A stretch of 64,000 nt of DNA from Eubacterium maltosivorans (GCF_002441855.2 NZ_CP029487.1:806001-870000); one strand, 5' to 3'. Counted from the stretch's first letter, positions 8,767-17,545 are shown. The notes: a model not told the origin generated them from the letters alone. Translations and numbers: made by a program.

Positions 8767-8795
8767 TTGAAAACCATCCCACCCTCTGATATAGT
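8767..8795 (+). promoter_or_regulatory. Sigma-A-type promoter of the flavodoxin/ferredoxin gene
   Basis: TTGAAA (8767-8772) and TATAGT (8790-8795) are 17 bp apart, about 40 bases ahead of the start codon. Confidence 0.7.
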
Positions 8796-8836
8796 TAAGG
8801 CATAAAAACCACTCTTTTACGCAAGGGAGAAAAATC

Positions 8837-9664
8837 ATGAAATTCAATCGTGTATGGGCCGTCTACTTCAGTGCTACCGGCACCACCCAGAAGCTGGTGA
8901 CCGCGGTTGCAGACAACCTTTCGAAAAAACTTGAGGTGCCCTGTGAAAGCTTTGACTTCACACTGCCCGAGGAGCGAAAAGCGCCAAAAAGCTTTGAGGC
9001 TGACGATCTGGTAGTATTTGGCACCCCTGTCTACGCAGGGCGTGTGCCCAACGTGCTGCTGAAATATCTGGCGACTCTGGAGGGAGGCGGCGCAGCTGCT
9101 GTTCCTCTGGTACTCTATGGCAACAGAGACTATGACGATGCCTTGATCGAGCTTCGGGATATTCTTGAAAAGACCGGTTTCCATACGCTTACGGCAGGAG
9201 CCTTTATCGGGGAACATTCCTTTTCCGATTTACTGGCAGCCGGACGCCCAGACGAACAGGATATGGAAAAAGCCCGGGAATTTGCAGGTTTGACTTATGA
9301 AAAAGCTGCTGCTATCACCAACATTCAGGATGTCCTGCCTGTCCATGTCAAGGGTGCGCCAGCCCCTTACTGGGGTTATTATCAGCCGAGGGACCGCAAG
9401 GGTACTCCTGTAGATATCCGCAAGGTAAAACCGCTCACAAGTGATGCGTGCACCGACTGTAAGCTTTGCTCTGAGGTCTGTCCTATGGGCTCCATCAACC
9501 GCGACGATGTGCGGGCTTACACAGGTATTTGTATAAAATGCGGCGCCTGTATAAAAAAATGCCCGGTTCATGCGCGCTACTATGACGACGCTGGCTATCT
9601 TTACCACAAGCATGAGCTTGAGGAGGGATTAAAGCGCCGGGCCGAGCCGGAATGGTTTCTTTAA
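8837..9664 (+). CDS. EFR1-type protein: flavodoxin-like domain fused to 2x[4Fe-4S] ferredoxin
   Basis: The N-terminal part (about residues 1-170) has the flavodoxin fold; the FMN-phosphate loop is SATGTTQK and VVFGTPVYAGRVP follows. The C-terminal part carries two [4Fe-4S] motifs, CTDCKLCSEVC and CIKCGACIKKC, each with its downstream Pro-linked Cys. Such proteins move electrons between ferredoxin and flavin partners; the partners here are unknown. It is a single gene with its own promoter and a strong terminator. The family is common in strict anaerobes. Length (275 residues) is normal. Confidence 0.9.
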   Translation: MKFNRVWAVYFSATGTTQKLVTAVADNLSKKLEVPCESFDFTLPEERKAPKSFEADDLVVFGTPVYAGRVPNVLLKYLATLEGGGAAAVPLVLYGNRDYDDALIELRDILEKTGFHTLTAGAFIGEHSFSDLLAAGRPDEQDMEKAREFAGLTYEKAAAITNIQDVLPVHVKGAPAPYWGYYQPRDRKGTPVDIRKVKPLTSDACTDCKLCSEVCPMGSINRDDVRAYTGICIKCGACIKKCPVHARYYDDAGYLYHKHELEEGLKRRAEPEWFL

Positions 9665-9667
9665 ATC

Positions 9668-9712
9668 TTAAAATGCCATGTTGTCCCCAACAGGGCGCCA
9701 TGGCATTTTAAA
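9668..9712. terminator. Bidirectional terminator between convergent genes
   Basis: TTAAAATGCCATG (from 9668) pairs with CATGGCATTTTAA (to 9711) around an 18-base loop. A/T tracts flank both sides, so it suits both the ferredoxin-fusion gene and the SWIM gene. Confidence 0.75.
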
Positions 9713-9716
9713 TTTG

Positions 9717-11360
9717 TCAAAGTGCTTCAAGCTCCTCAATAAGTGCGCGCCGTTTGGCGTAACGGAGCCGCCAGTCCGCAGTCAGCACCCTTACCTTTTC
9801 CGGCCCGCCGGGATAAGCCTGCATTTTTCTCAGATAATCCGCTATCTGCTGATATTTTCTGCGGTTCGCCGCCTTTTTAACCATACCCTTTAAAAAATCG
9901 GCATAAAGCTCAAGGGCGGCCTCTGGGCAGCCTGCCTTCAGGGTTTTTTCATAATAATCCAGGTCAGACATATCTCCCTGGGTCCGGATGCTTTCCAAGA
10001 GGCGTTCGCACAGCCCTTCCTCCTCATACAGATCACGCAGATTATGGTCATAGTCCACGTTTTTAAATATTTCCTCCCGAAGCTCATGCCATTCCGTCTC
10101 GCCGCAGAGAGCTTTCAGCTTTCTAAAATCCTCCAGTTTCACAAAATCCTCGCCCGCAAGCATTTCCGACAGCACCTTTTTCAGGGCTTCGGGCCTGTCC
10201 AGCTTTTCATACAGCCATACCAGCACACGCTGGTACTCGTCAATCTTGTCAGGATCATCTCTGTCCATCTCCATGCTCTCATCGATCATCTCAATGGCGG
10301 CGTCCATCTCACCATACTGGATTTTCAGGGTGATGGCCGTATTCCGTATTCCGGAAAAATGCCAGTATTTTCTCTGATAAGCCTCAATGGCTTCCTTTGG
10401 CAGCTCCATCATTTGCATGAGCTGTACCCGGCAGACGGCATAGGCCTCAAGCCAGTAATCAAGCCGCTCCTGTGTAGCGCTTCGGATAAGCCAGTCTACA
10501 GTTTTTATACTGTCGGCAAGCAGAACCGGTTTCCAGTTCCATTTCATAAAGACATCAAACACATAGTCTTCAAGATAGTCGAGCGTTTCGCCGCCCAGAC
10601 GATTCATAAACCAATGATGCATTCTCCGCTCTTCTGCCTCATCATTGATATGAGGCAGAATCTTCATCCAACCATCCGCGCAGTCCTGTGCGATTAATTC
10701 AATATCCCCGTCAGAGTCATCGATCTCAATCTGGCACAGTCTGGTGTAAACCATGGCGGTAAAATCAAAGGCGCTCCCATAATGCTCCCGGTCCATAAGA
10801 GCCTCCAGATTATCATCATAAAACTGCTCAATCTCCTCGCAAAAGTCCTTTGCATCCCAATATGGAATAAACTGCTCAAGACCCAGGTATTTCTTGCAGA
10901 TGGCATTCAGAGCACGTTCCAGAGGGCGAAGCTCCTCGATGCTTTCGCCCTTAAAAAACCGGAGCCAGAGGCGGTTTGCAAGGTTCCTGTCCGCACAGGC
11001 CAGCTCGTAGATAAAGTCTCTGAGCTCATTTTCTCTCGCCCCTTGCACAAGGGCATAGAGCTCGGTGTTTTCAAATTGCCACGGATCCCTGAAGGCATTC
11101 CCCACACTTTCCGTAAGGGCAAAAAGCGCTGCCGCCATATGCTTGCAATGAGCTCCCTCTGACGCATAGGTACAATCACAACACATAGCAGTGATTTCAC
11201 CTAACTCTGTTTCGATCGTTACCCGATAGTCCTTTGTATCGCGCACCACTGCCTCATAGCCGTTATCACAGCGCACTGCCTCCAGAACCTGGTCATTTGT
11301 AAAAAGCTCATATCCATTATCTAAAATATCTCTTGTAAAAGAATCTTCCCATTTTTTCAT
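9717..11360 (-). CDS. SWIM zinc-finger protein
   Basis: The 547-residue protein carries a SWIM motif near its N-terminus: C61-x-C63, then C72-x-H74. The rest is rich in helices and in acidic and aromatic residues, with repeated helix-pair character like TPR-type scaffolds (about residues 150-540). SWIM domains bind DNA or proteins in contexts such as SWI2/SNF2 ATPases, but no ATPase motifs are present. Stand-alone proteins of this form occur in Firmicutes and have no assigned role. The ATG is preceded by GGGAGAG. It is a single gene. Confidence 0.75.
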   Translation of the reverse strand: MKKWEDSFTRDILDNGYELFTNDQVLEAVRCDNGYEAVVRDTKDYRVTIETELGEITAMCCDCTYASEGAHCKHMAAALFALTESVGNAFRDPWQFENTELYALVQGARENELRDFIYELACADRNLANRLWLRFFKGESIEELRPLERALNAICKKYLGLEQFIPYWDAKDFCEEIEQFYDDNLEALMDREHYGSAFDFTAMVYTRLCQIEIDDSDGDIELIAQDCADGWMKILPHINDEAEERRMHHWFMNRLGGETLDYLEDYVFDVFMKWNWKPVLLADSIKTVDWLIRSATQERLDYWLEAYAVCRVQLMQMMELPKEAIEAYQRKYWHFSGIRNTAITLKIQYGEMDAAIEMIDESMEMDRDDPDKIDEYQRVLVWLYEKLDRPEALKKVLSEMLAGEDFVKLEDFRKLKALCGETEWHELREEIFKNVDYDHNLRDLYEEEGLCERLLESIRTQGDMSDLDYYEKTLKAGCPEAALELYADFLKGMVKKAANRRKYQQIADYLRKMQAYPGGPEKVRVLTADWRLRYAKRRALIEELEAL

Positions 11361-11538
11361 TATTATCTCTCCCTTTTGCTATAGAGCTATTTTATCTCAG
11401 CCTGCACTACTTTACAATTACTAATTGATTTTCTTCAAATGCAGCGCTTTATTTTTGAAGCTAAAATGCATAAAAATCATATTTTTTTATGTTGAAAAAT
11501 ATTTTCGAAAAAAAAGTTAAAATTTTTTAAATTTGGTG

Positions 11539-11567
11539 TTGACAAAGCGGGCAAAAAAAGTTATTAT
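11539..11567 (+). promoter_or_regulatory. Promoter of tRNA-Leu
   Basis: TTGACA (11539-11544) and TATTAT (11562-11567) are 17 bp apart, about 48 bases ahead of the mature tRNA 5' end. An AT-rich upstream stretch (11455-11535) may act as an UP element. Confidence 0.85.
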
Positions 11568-11615
11568 ATACAAGCACTCAGGAAATGAGTCGCCGCTCAA
11601 AAAAAAGAGCGCTGT

Positions 11616-11701
11616 GCGAGAGTGTTGGAATTGGCAGACAAGCACGTTTCAGAGGCGTGTGTGCTACGCACGTACGGGTTCGACTCCCGTTTCTCGCACC
11701 A
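11616..11701 (+). tRNA. tRNA-Leu (anticodon CAG)
   Basis: The 86-base gene folds into a class-II tRNA. The acceptor stem is GCGAGAG with TTCTCGC. The D stem is TTG/CAA, and the anticodon stem is CACGT/GCGTG with loop TTCAGAG, giving CAG at positions 34-36. The long variable arm GTGC/GCAC is typical of leucine tRNAs. The T arm is ACGGG-TTCGACT-CCCGT. The discriminator base is A and the CCA end is encoded. It reads CUG codons. It is a single tRNA with its own promoter and terminator. Confidence 0.96.
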
Positions 11702-11717
11702 TTTAATTGGTGATCAG

Positions 11718-11747
11718 GCAGATGTTAGGATAACGTCTGCTTTTTTA
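11718..11747 (+). terminator. Terminator after tRNA-Leu
   Basis: GCAGATGTT pairs with AACGTCTGC (one G-T pair), followed by TTTTTTATTTTTT. Confidence 0.85.
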
Positions 11748-11805
11748 TTTTTTGTCTCATCAATCCCCTCTATATCCGCCGCCCATCTGTCAATTAATTT
11801 TTCCC

Positions 11806-11838
11806 AAACAAAAAATGGAGAATTTTTCATTCTCCATT
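11806..11838 (-). terminator. Terminator of the 125-residue hypothetical gene
   Basis: A perfect 10-bp stem (11814-11823 with 11829-11838) is followed on the minus strand by TTTTTTGTTT. It overlaps the stop codon of the gene. Confidence 0.8.
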
Positions 11839-12214
11839 ACTTAAAAACTTTTCCCAACGTTTCACTGAGCAACGCGCAAAAATCTTCCCAGCTTTCCGGA
11901 TATGCCGCAGTGCCCCCAAGTCTCTTTTCACAATCCTCAAAAACCAGGGTCATCTCCCAGATTGGGCCGTCCAGACAGGTCAGATCATAATATTTTTTCT
12001 TCCACTGCAGTACACCAGCTTCCGACATCCCTTTTTTCAAGGCGTCCAGCGCCTCGGTATCCAGTGTTTTTAAATACTTGGGGGGTTGATAAAAAAGTGC
12101 ACTAGCAGCCCAGCAGGCCTTACCCGTTTCAAAATCAATACAGGCCGCATAGCCGTCCCCCACATAGCCGTCGGTGGTCACCTTGAGCTGTCGGATATCA
12201 TCATAATTTTCCAT
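11837..12214 (-). CDS. Hypothetical acidic protein
   Basis: I do not recognise this 125-residue protein. It is acidic and rich in aromatic residues and starts MENYDDIRQL; no signal peptide, membrane helix or metal motif is visible. A clear AGGAGG site precedes the ATG, and a terminator overlaps the stop, so expression is likely. It sits between the tRNA gene and the divergent NusG-II gene. It resembles small cytosolic proteins of immunity or SMI1-like type in size and charge, but that is only an impression. Confidence 0.6.
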   Translation of the reverse strand: MENYDDIRQLKVTTDGYVGDGYAACIDFETGKACWAASALFYQPPKYLKTLDTEALDALKKGMSEAGVLQWKKKYYDLTCLDGPIWEMTLVFEDCEKRLGGTAAYPESWEDFCALLSETLGKVFK

Positions 12215-12326
12215 AAAATCGTCGCCTCCTGTCTTAAGAAGTGATTATATCAAAAAAATTGCTCTTTACCAAGACTGTTTTTTTCGTTAAAATGGACTCT
12301 AGAATGAACCAAAGGACAAATCAAAC

Positions 12327-12668
12327 ATGAAAAAACGTGATCTGATCATCATTGCCGGGGTTGTGGCCGTTGCCCTCATCGCCTTCGGCGTCTTCCACCT
12401 CATGAACAGCCAAAGCTCCGGCCTTATGCTCCGGGTCAGCCAGAATGGTGAGATTATCCGCACACTGCCGCTTAGTCAGGACCATACCGAAACCATCACC
12501 AGCGACCTCGGCAGCAACACCATTGCCATTAAAGACCGCAGCGCCCGGGTCGAAAGCGCAGACTGCGATAACCAGGTGTGTGTGCACAGCCCGTCGATCC
12601 AGTCCCCTGGAGAGACCATTGCCTGTCTGCCCCACCGGCTGATCCTTGAAATCATACAGGAGCCTTAA
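12327..12668 (+). CDS. NusG domain II protein, membrane-anchored
   Basis: The 113-residue protein has one N-terminal membrane helix (about residues 6-25) and an extracytoplasmic domain of the NusG-II family. A conserved Cys pair is seen in SADCDNQVCVHS, followed by CLPHRL. It is not the transcription factor NusG. In Firmicutes this family is commonly encoded next to Gx transporter and FMN-transfer genes. Here it lies one base ahead of a Gx transporter gene. The role is unknown; a redox or cofactor-related function at the outer membrane face is suggested by the paired cysteines. Confidence 0.85.
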   Translation: MKKRDLIIIAGVVAVALIAFGVFHLMNSQSSGLMLRVSQNGEIIRTLPLSQDHTETITSDLGSNTIAIKDRSARVESADCDNQVCVHSPSIQSPGETIACLPHRLILEIIQEP

Positions 12669-12669
12669 A

Positions 12670-13185
12670 ATGGAAAACAAAACGCGCCGCCTGGTCGTCA
12701 TTGCCCTGTATACTGCCCTGGCCTTAATTCTCAGCTATCTGGAATCTCTTGCGCCCATCCCCATGCCTGTGCCCGGGGCAAAGGTCGGACTGCCCAACAT
12801 CGTTACCCTCATCTCACTGCTGACCCTGGGCACTCCCTTGACCCTGCTCATCGTCACCGCGCGGATCTTTTTATCCGGCTTTTTATTTGGGAGCATGAGC
12901 GCGATTCTCTACTCCCTGGCCGGAGGGCTCCTAAGCTTTGGGATGATGGCCCTGCTTTTAAAGGTCACCAGAGAAAAGCTATCCCTCATAACCATCAGCC
13001 TGCTCGGGGCAGTGTCCCACAACCTGGGCCAGCTGGCCGTAGCAGCCGCAGTAGTGCAAAATATGAACCTGTTCTGGTCCTATCTGCCCTTTCTCATGCT
13101 GCTCGCCATCCCGACAGGGATTGTGGTGGGCGTGGCGGCGAACCTTTTGTACCGACAGCTTCAGAAAATCAATCTATTTAAATAA
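12670..13185 (+). CDS. Gx transporter family protein (HepS-I-like membrane protein)
   Basis: The 171-residue integral membrane protein has about five hydrophobic helices and the family start: a charged N-terminus, then ALYTALALILSYLESLAPIP. The segment VPGAKVGLPNIVTL is the conserved Gx signature. The family resembles S components of ECF transporters and is often annotated as heptaprenyl-diphosphate synthase component I; a substrate is not known. The start at 12670 has AGGAG at 12657-12661 and directly follows the NusG-II stop. An upstream start at 12646 would overlap that gene. Confidence 0.85.
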   Translation: MENKTRRLVVIALYTALALILSYLESLAPIPMPVPGAKVGLPNIVTLISLLTLGTPLTLLIVTARIFLSGFLFGSMSAILYSLAGGLLSFGMMALLLKVTREKLSLITISLLGAVSHNLGQLAVAAAVVQNMNLFWSYLPFLMLLAIPTGIVVGVAANLLYRQLQKINLFK

Positions 13186-13199
13186 AGAGGACAAACAAA

Positions 13200-13883
13200 A
13201 TGGAATCCATCAATATCTTAATCGTCGAGGACGATGTCAACATCAGCAACATGCTTTTGGATCTGCTGACACACAGCGGCTATACGGCAGATACCGCCTA
13301 TTCCGGCACCGAGGCCTTATTTTGCCTTGAAAAGAATAGCTATGCTTTAATTCTTCTGGATTTAATGCTTCCGGGTATGAGCGGCGAGGAAGTGCTGAAA
13401 AGCCTGCGCCAAACCTCAGACACCCTGGTCATTGCCGTATCCGCAAAGGATGATTCTTTCACAAAGATCAATTTGCTCAAAAACGGCGCAGATGACTATA
13501 TTACCAAGCCCTTTAATAACGAAGAGCTTCTGGCCCGTATTGAGGCTCTTTTGCGCCGTAATTCGGGAAATACAGGTCTTTCGGGTAGAACACTGACCTA
13601 TAAGGGGCTTACCCTTACCCCCTCTACCTACGAGGTCTGCCTGAAGGGGCAGCCCCTGTCACTGACCAAGCGTGAATACAAAATTCTGGAGCTTCTGATG
13701 CAAAACCCACAGCGTGTTTTTTCCAAAAATGTCATCTACGAGACTGTCTGGGAGGATCTGTTTCTAGGCGAGGACAACGCCATCAACGTGCACATCAGTA
13801 ACCTGCGCCAGAAGCTGGCTAAAATCGACCCCGATGAAGCCTATATCCAAACAGTCTGGGGCATTGGCTTTAAAATGAAATAG
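13200..13883 (+). CDS. OmpR/PhoB-family response regulator
   Basis: The receiver domain (residues 1-120) has the acidic pair in IVEDD, the phospho-acceptor D54 in LLDLMLPGM, and K103 in YITKPF. The C-terminal domain (about 130-227) is a winged-helix effector domain with the KREYKILELLM and NVHISNLRQKL segments. It most likely pairs with the histidine kinase encoded three genes downstream. The gene starts 14 bases after the Gx transporter gene and may be co-transcribed with it. It probably controls the ABC exporter genes that follow. Confidence 0.93.
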   Translation: MESINILIVEDDVNISNMLLDLLTHSGYTADTAYSGTEALFCLEKNSYALILLDLMLPGMSGEEVLKSLRQTSDTLVIAVSAKDDSFTKINLLKNGADDYITKPFNNEELLARIEALLRRNSGNTGLSGRTLTYKGLTLTPSTYEVCLKGQPLSLTKREYKILELLMQNPQRVFSKNVIYETVWEDLFLGEDNAINVHISNLRQKLAKIDPDEAYIQTVWGIGFKMK

Positions 13884-13990
13884 CGTCAATCTTTATCTTT
13901 TCTTTAGGATTGGCTTACAGAATTTAAAAAACAGCATGTTACAATAAAACTGAAAGCCGCCTGAATAAAAACAGAAAAGGATCAAAAACC

Positions 13991-14941
13991 ATGTCCACCA
14001 TCCTGAAAACCCATAACCTTACAAAAATTTTCCCACCTGCGGGATTTGCCCGGCATAAAAAGCGAAAAAGCGAGGGCCGCCATGCCGTCGATCATGTGAA
14101 TATGACCATCCGGAAGGGCGATATTTACGGCCTGATCGGGCGCAATGGCGCGGGAAAAACCACCCTTATGCGCCTGATCGCAGGCCTTATGCCTCCGACT
14201 GAGGGCACAATGACCCTCTTTGACAGCACAGAGCTGGAACAGCACCGCAAGCGGACAGGCTGTATCATTGAGGCGCCCGGTCTTTATGGCAATATGAGCG
14301 CAGCGAATAACTTGGAGGCCCACAGACGTCTGCTCGGCATCACCAGCAGCACCGCTGTCTCCGATTCACTTGAAGCCGTTGGTCTGAGCAGCACTGACCA
14401 CAAAAAGGTCAAGCACTTTTCCCTGGGGATGCGCCAGCGCCTCGGCATTGCCATGGCCCTCCTGGGCAGTCCGGACTTTCTGATTCTGGATGAGCCCACC
14501 AACGGCCTCGACCCAAGAGGGATTGCAGAAATCCGCACTGTCCTGACACAGCTCAGCCGGGAACGGGGCGTGACCATTCTTATTTCAAGCCATATTCTCG
14601 GCGAGCTGTCAAAGCTGGCTACCTGTTATGGCATCATGCGCGAGGGCGCGCTTATCGACGAGTTTAACCACGAGGAGCTGGAAACACGCTGTCAGCGCTG
14701 CCTGAAGATGGTTGTTGACCAGCCTAAAAAGGCTGCAATGCTGATTGAAACCCTTTTGGGTACAGACAATTATGACATTCTTCCAGAAAACACCATCCGT
14801 CTTTTCGACTATGTGGACCAGAGCGGCCTTGTCAACCGGGAGCTTAACCAAAACGGCATCCTGGTCGAGTCCATCACGCCGGTCGGTCAGGATATAGAGG
14901 CTTATTTTATGTCCATGATAGGTGGTGAAGACCATGCTTAA
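13991..14941 (+). CDS. ABC transporter ATP-binding protein, lantibiotic/bacitracin-exporter type
   Basis: The 316-residue ATPase has Walker A GRNGAGKTT, signature FSLGMRQRLG and Walker B FLILDEPTNGLDPRG. The C-terminal extension after residue 225 is usual for exporters of the lantibiotic-immunity and bacitracin-resistance groups. Its end overlaps the following permease gene by eight bases. Together with the flanking regulator and kinase genes it forms a self-contained sense-and-expel module against membrane-active peptides. No peptide precursor or modification genes are near, so resistance is more likely than self-immunity. Confidence 0.92.
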   Translation: MSTILKTHNLTKIFPPAGFARHKKRKSEGRHAVDHVNMTIRKGDIYGLIGRNGAGKTTLMRLIAGLMPPTEGTMTLFDSTELEQHRKRTGCIIEAPGLYGNMSAANNLEAHRRLLGITSSTAVSDSLEAVGLSSTDHKKVKHFSLGMRQRLGIAMALLGSPDFLILDEPTNGLDPRGIAEIRTVLTQLSRERGVTILISSHILGELSKLATCYGIMREGALIDEFNHEELETRCQRCLKMVVDQPKKAAMLIETLLGTDNYDILPENTIRLFDYVDQSGLVNRELNQNGILVESITPVGQDIEAYFMSMIGGEDHA

Positions 14942-15803
14942 CCTGCTGCGTTCTGATCTCTTCAAGCTTTTTAAGGCAAAGTCCTTCAGGGTCTGCATGA
15001 TTCTCTGCGTGGCGCTTATGGCCTTTGTAGCCGTCGGACAGCTCTATTCCGCCGATCTTTTTTCAAACATGTCCCCTGCCGCTCTGCAGGAATCTGAGAA
15101 GCGTATTGAAGAGAACAACAGCTTTGGCATCCGCTTTGGATTGTCGAACAGCTCAGAAAATCTGGCTAAAACAATCGAGGCCATGCAAAATTACAATGCC
15201 AGCTCCTTTATCGAAACAGCGCTTTCCGGCAGTGTCACCACTGTTTTAATGGCAGTATTTATCTCTCTGTATATTGGCGCGGATTTCAGGGACGGCACAC
15301 TCCGTAACACTGTGTCAAAGGGCTTTAAAAGGCGCGATATCTATCTCTCAAAGCTTATCACCGTCATGACTGCAACCCTTTTTCTCGTTGTACTGGCCGT
15401 ACTCAGCGCTGTCCTTTTCAGCGGCCTGTGCTGGGGCTTTAGCTCGCTGAATTCGCAGACCGTCAATCTGCTGGCCTATCGGCTCTCTTTACAGACCCTG
15501 CTGCACCTCGGTCTGGCCTCCTTCTTTGTCATGACCGCTGTACTCATCAAGCAGACCGGCCCCACAGTGGCCGTCAATATCTGTCTGCTCATTTTTGTCA
15601 CTGCCTTTTTATCTGTCGGCAACGCTTTCCATGCCACAGGCTTTAATCTGCTCACCATCTGGATCGCCGAGGCGCTTTCCAGCCTTGAATTTGACACAGT
15701 CAGCGGCCTGGTCGCACTCCAAACCCTGGCGCTTATGGTGGTTTATATTTTATTGCCTACGCTGGCAGGTATTACCGTTTTTAAAAAACGGGACATTATG
15801 TGA
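14934..15803 (+). CDS. ABC-2-type permease subunit
   Basis: The 289-residue protein has one N-terminal helix (residues 17-35), an extracytoplasmic loop of about 60 residues, then five further hydrophobic segments, as in permeases of lantibiotic-immunity exporters. The cytoplasmic motif FRDGTLRNTVSKGFKRRDIYLSK is the conserved coupling region. I chose the ATG at 14934, which has AGGTGG eight bases upstream, over the GTG at 14922. It is coupled to the ATPase gene by overlap and to the kinase gene by a seven-base gap. Confidence 0.85.
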   Translation: MLNLLRSDLFKLFKAKSFRVCMILCVALMAFVAVGQLYSADLFSNMSPAALQESEKRIEENNSFGIRFGLSNSSENLAKTIEAMQNYNASSFIETALSGSVTTVLMAVFISLYIGADFRDGTLRNTVSKGFKRRDIYLSKLITVMTATLFLVVLAVLSAVLFSGLCWGFSSLNSQTVNLLAYRLSLQTLLHLGLASFFVMTAVLIKQTGPTVAVNICLLIFVTAFLSVGNAFHATGFNLLTIWIAEALSSLEFDTVSGLVALQTLALMVVYILLPTLAGITVFKKRDIM

Positions 15804-15810
15804 GGCTTTT

Positions 15811-16722
15811 ATGGAAACATCACTCATGATACTCTGCATTATCCTCGGGGGCGCCGCCCTCTTTTCCGTTATTCACAGCCTGCTTTTAAAAAGGCAGATC
15901 CGGGATATTATACGGCAAAATCATTTTATACAAAATGAGGATACCAACCTGCCCATTACTGCCGCCATGCCCGATAAGGAGGTGGAAGCTCTGATTGAAA
16001 GCATCAATGCCCTGCTGGAGACTCACCGCCTGTTTGAGATCCGCATGACACAGGCAAACCGCAGCTTTAAAAACAGCATCACAAGCATTTCACACGACCT
16101 GCGCACCCCGCTCACTTCTGCATCAGGCTATATCCAGATGCTTCAGGATTTTGATCTGCCTGAGAAAACCCGAGTCGAGTACCTGAAAATTGTTCAGCAG
16201 CGGATTCAGGCTGTGCGCAAGCTTCTAGACCAGCTTTTTGAATTTGCGCGCATTGAGGCGGATGAGCTGGTTCTTGCCCAGGAACCAGTCAACTTAGGCA
16301 ATGTGCTGCGCGATACTCTGGCTCTGTTTTACAATGATTTTTGCAGCCAGGACAGTGAACCGGAAATCCAGATTCCTGACGATCCCTTTATCGTCACCGG
16401 TGATACCGATGCCTTCAAACGGATCTTCAGCAATATCTTAAGCAATGCCCTGACCCACGGCGAAGGTCATTTTTCCGTAAAAGCCGTATCGGAGAACCAC
16501 GCTGTGAATATCACCTTTGAGAACAGTACGCATAGCATCACCCCTGATGATCTTCCCTATATTTTTGACCGCTTCTACACCACCGATGTGTCCAGAAGCC
16601 GTAAGACTACCGGCCTGGGCCTTTCCATCGCCAAACGCCTTGCCACCCGTATGGGCGGCAGCATCAGTGCGTCGCTTGACAATGATGTGTTTGGCATACA
16701 TTTGCAATTTTCTTTGAAATAA
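15811..16722 (+). CDS. Sensor histidine kinase
   Basis: The 303-residue kinase has a single short N-terminal membrane region (about residues 5-25) and almost no outside domain, as in intramembrane-sensing kinases tied to ABC exporters. The H box is SISHDLRTP with phospho-acceptor H95. The N box is NILSNALTHG, and the ATP lid contains DRFYTTD and TTGLGLSIAK. The true start is 15811, which has GAGG nearby. A reading frame extending upstream overlaps the permease gene and is not coding. It should signal to the response regulator at 13200-13883. Confidence 0.92.
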   Translation: METSLMILCIILGGAALFSVIHSLLLKRQIRDIIRQNHFIQNEDTNLPITAAMPDKEVEALIESINALLETHRLFEIRMTQANRSFKNSITSISHDLRTPLTSASGYIQMLQDFDLPEKTRVEYLKIVQQRIQAVRKLLDQLFEFARIEADELVLAQEPVNLGNVLRDTLALFYNDFCSQDSEPEIQIPDDPFIVTGDTDAFKRIFSNILSNALTHGEGHFSVKAVSENHAVNITFENSTHSITPDDLPYIFDRFYTTDVSRSRKTTGLGLSIAKRLATRMGGSISASLDNDVFGIHLQFSLK

Positions 16723-16729
16723 TAAATAT

Positions 16730-16802
16730 AAACATTCGATTTTCTTCTGAAAAATGACTTTTTTAAAAGTTATCTTTATGATCAATCGGATGTTTTTATT
16801 TT
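16730..16802 (+). terminator. Candidate terminator after the histidine kinase gene
   Basis: Twelve bases at 16730-16741 pair with 16784-16795 (one G-T pair), followed by TTATTTTTATC. The loop is long (42 bases) and partly self-complementary, so this is less certain than a compact hairpin. Confidence 0.5.
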
Positions 16803-16839
16803 TATCATTTATTTTTTAATGATAAACATTAAAAACTTC

Positions 16840-16868
16840 TTGACAGATATCAAGTACAGTTTTATAAT
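16840..16868 (+). promoter_or_regulatory. Consensus sigma-A promoter with inverted repeat, DUF2975 operon
   Basis: TTGACA (16840-16845) and TATAAT (16863-16868) are exactly 17 bp apart, both perfect. CTTGA (16838-16842) and TCAAG (16850-16854) form an inverted repeat over the -35 element. It is a plausible binding site for the XRE regulator encoded at the end of this operon. Confidence 0.8.
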
Positions 16869-16897
16869 GAACTTAAGAAAACAAAGGAGGTGTTCTT

Positions 16898-17545
16898 ATG
16901 GAAAACGGTTTAAAAAAGCGTTATATAATTCTGCGCTTAATTGTCACAGTCTTTCTGGCCCTTTGTATTTTTAATTTAATCACGGGGCTGACGTTCACAG
17001 CTCTTAGTCTTTCAGTCCCTGGCGAGGTTTATGAAGCAGCCGAGATTACCAAACCGTCGGATATTACAAAAACGGTTATCCTGTACTATCCGGAATCTGT
17101 TCAGCCGGTTGTCAAGGCCGCCAGTAAAATTATTCTATATGCAAGTCCATTTCCACATACAGATTTTGGGGCCTCTAATTTACCATCCCACCCAAAGGCA
17201 GCATTGCAAATTGTTTTATGGACAAATTTGTCTGTTATTCTTCTGTTTGGTATCATATGGTTTCTGCTTAGAAAACTCCTTTATAGTATGTCCTTAGAAG
17301 GACCACCTTTTACGTCGGAGCATCAAAAAGATCTACACCATATCGCCACGATCCTAATTATCCTTGCATTGATCCCTCATACTTTGGAAAGCATTATTTA
17401 TGCTGCATACTGCAGAAGAAATTTTAGTTTTTCGATTATTGACAGCCTCCCAGCTATTGTCTTGCTGTTATTAGGGATAAACCTGTATGCCTGTACTAAA
17501 AAACTTTGTTCTGGTAAAGCTAACGAGGAGGAAATAAATGATTGA
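16898..17545 (+). CDS. DUF2975 membrane protein, first copy
   Basis: The 215-residue protein has four hydrophobic helices (about residues 12-35, 104-125, 150-168, 180-198), with a long outside loop after the first, the DUF2975 layout. It is followed by a second protein of the same family and by a small XRE regulator; this gene order is common in Firmicutes. The function of DUF2975 is unknown. AAGGAGG precedes the ATG and the gene overlaps the next by eight bases. Confidence 0.8.
   Translation: MENGLKKRYIILRLIVTVFLALCIFNLITGLTFTALSLSVPGEVYEAAEITKPSDITKTVILYYPESVQPVVKAASKIILYASPFPHTDFGASNLPSHPKAALQIVLWTNLSVILLFGIIWFLLRKLLYSMSLEGPPFTSEHQKDLHHIATILIILALIPHTLESIIYAAYCRRNFSFSIIDSLPAIVLLLLGINLYACTKKLCSGKANEEEIND

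Noticed and set aside
10044-10697. 217-codon open frame antisense to the SWIM gene
   Set aside because: No family character, no ribosome site, and it lies fully inside a well-supported gene.
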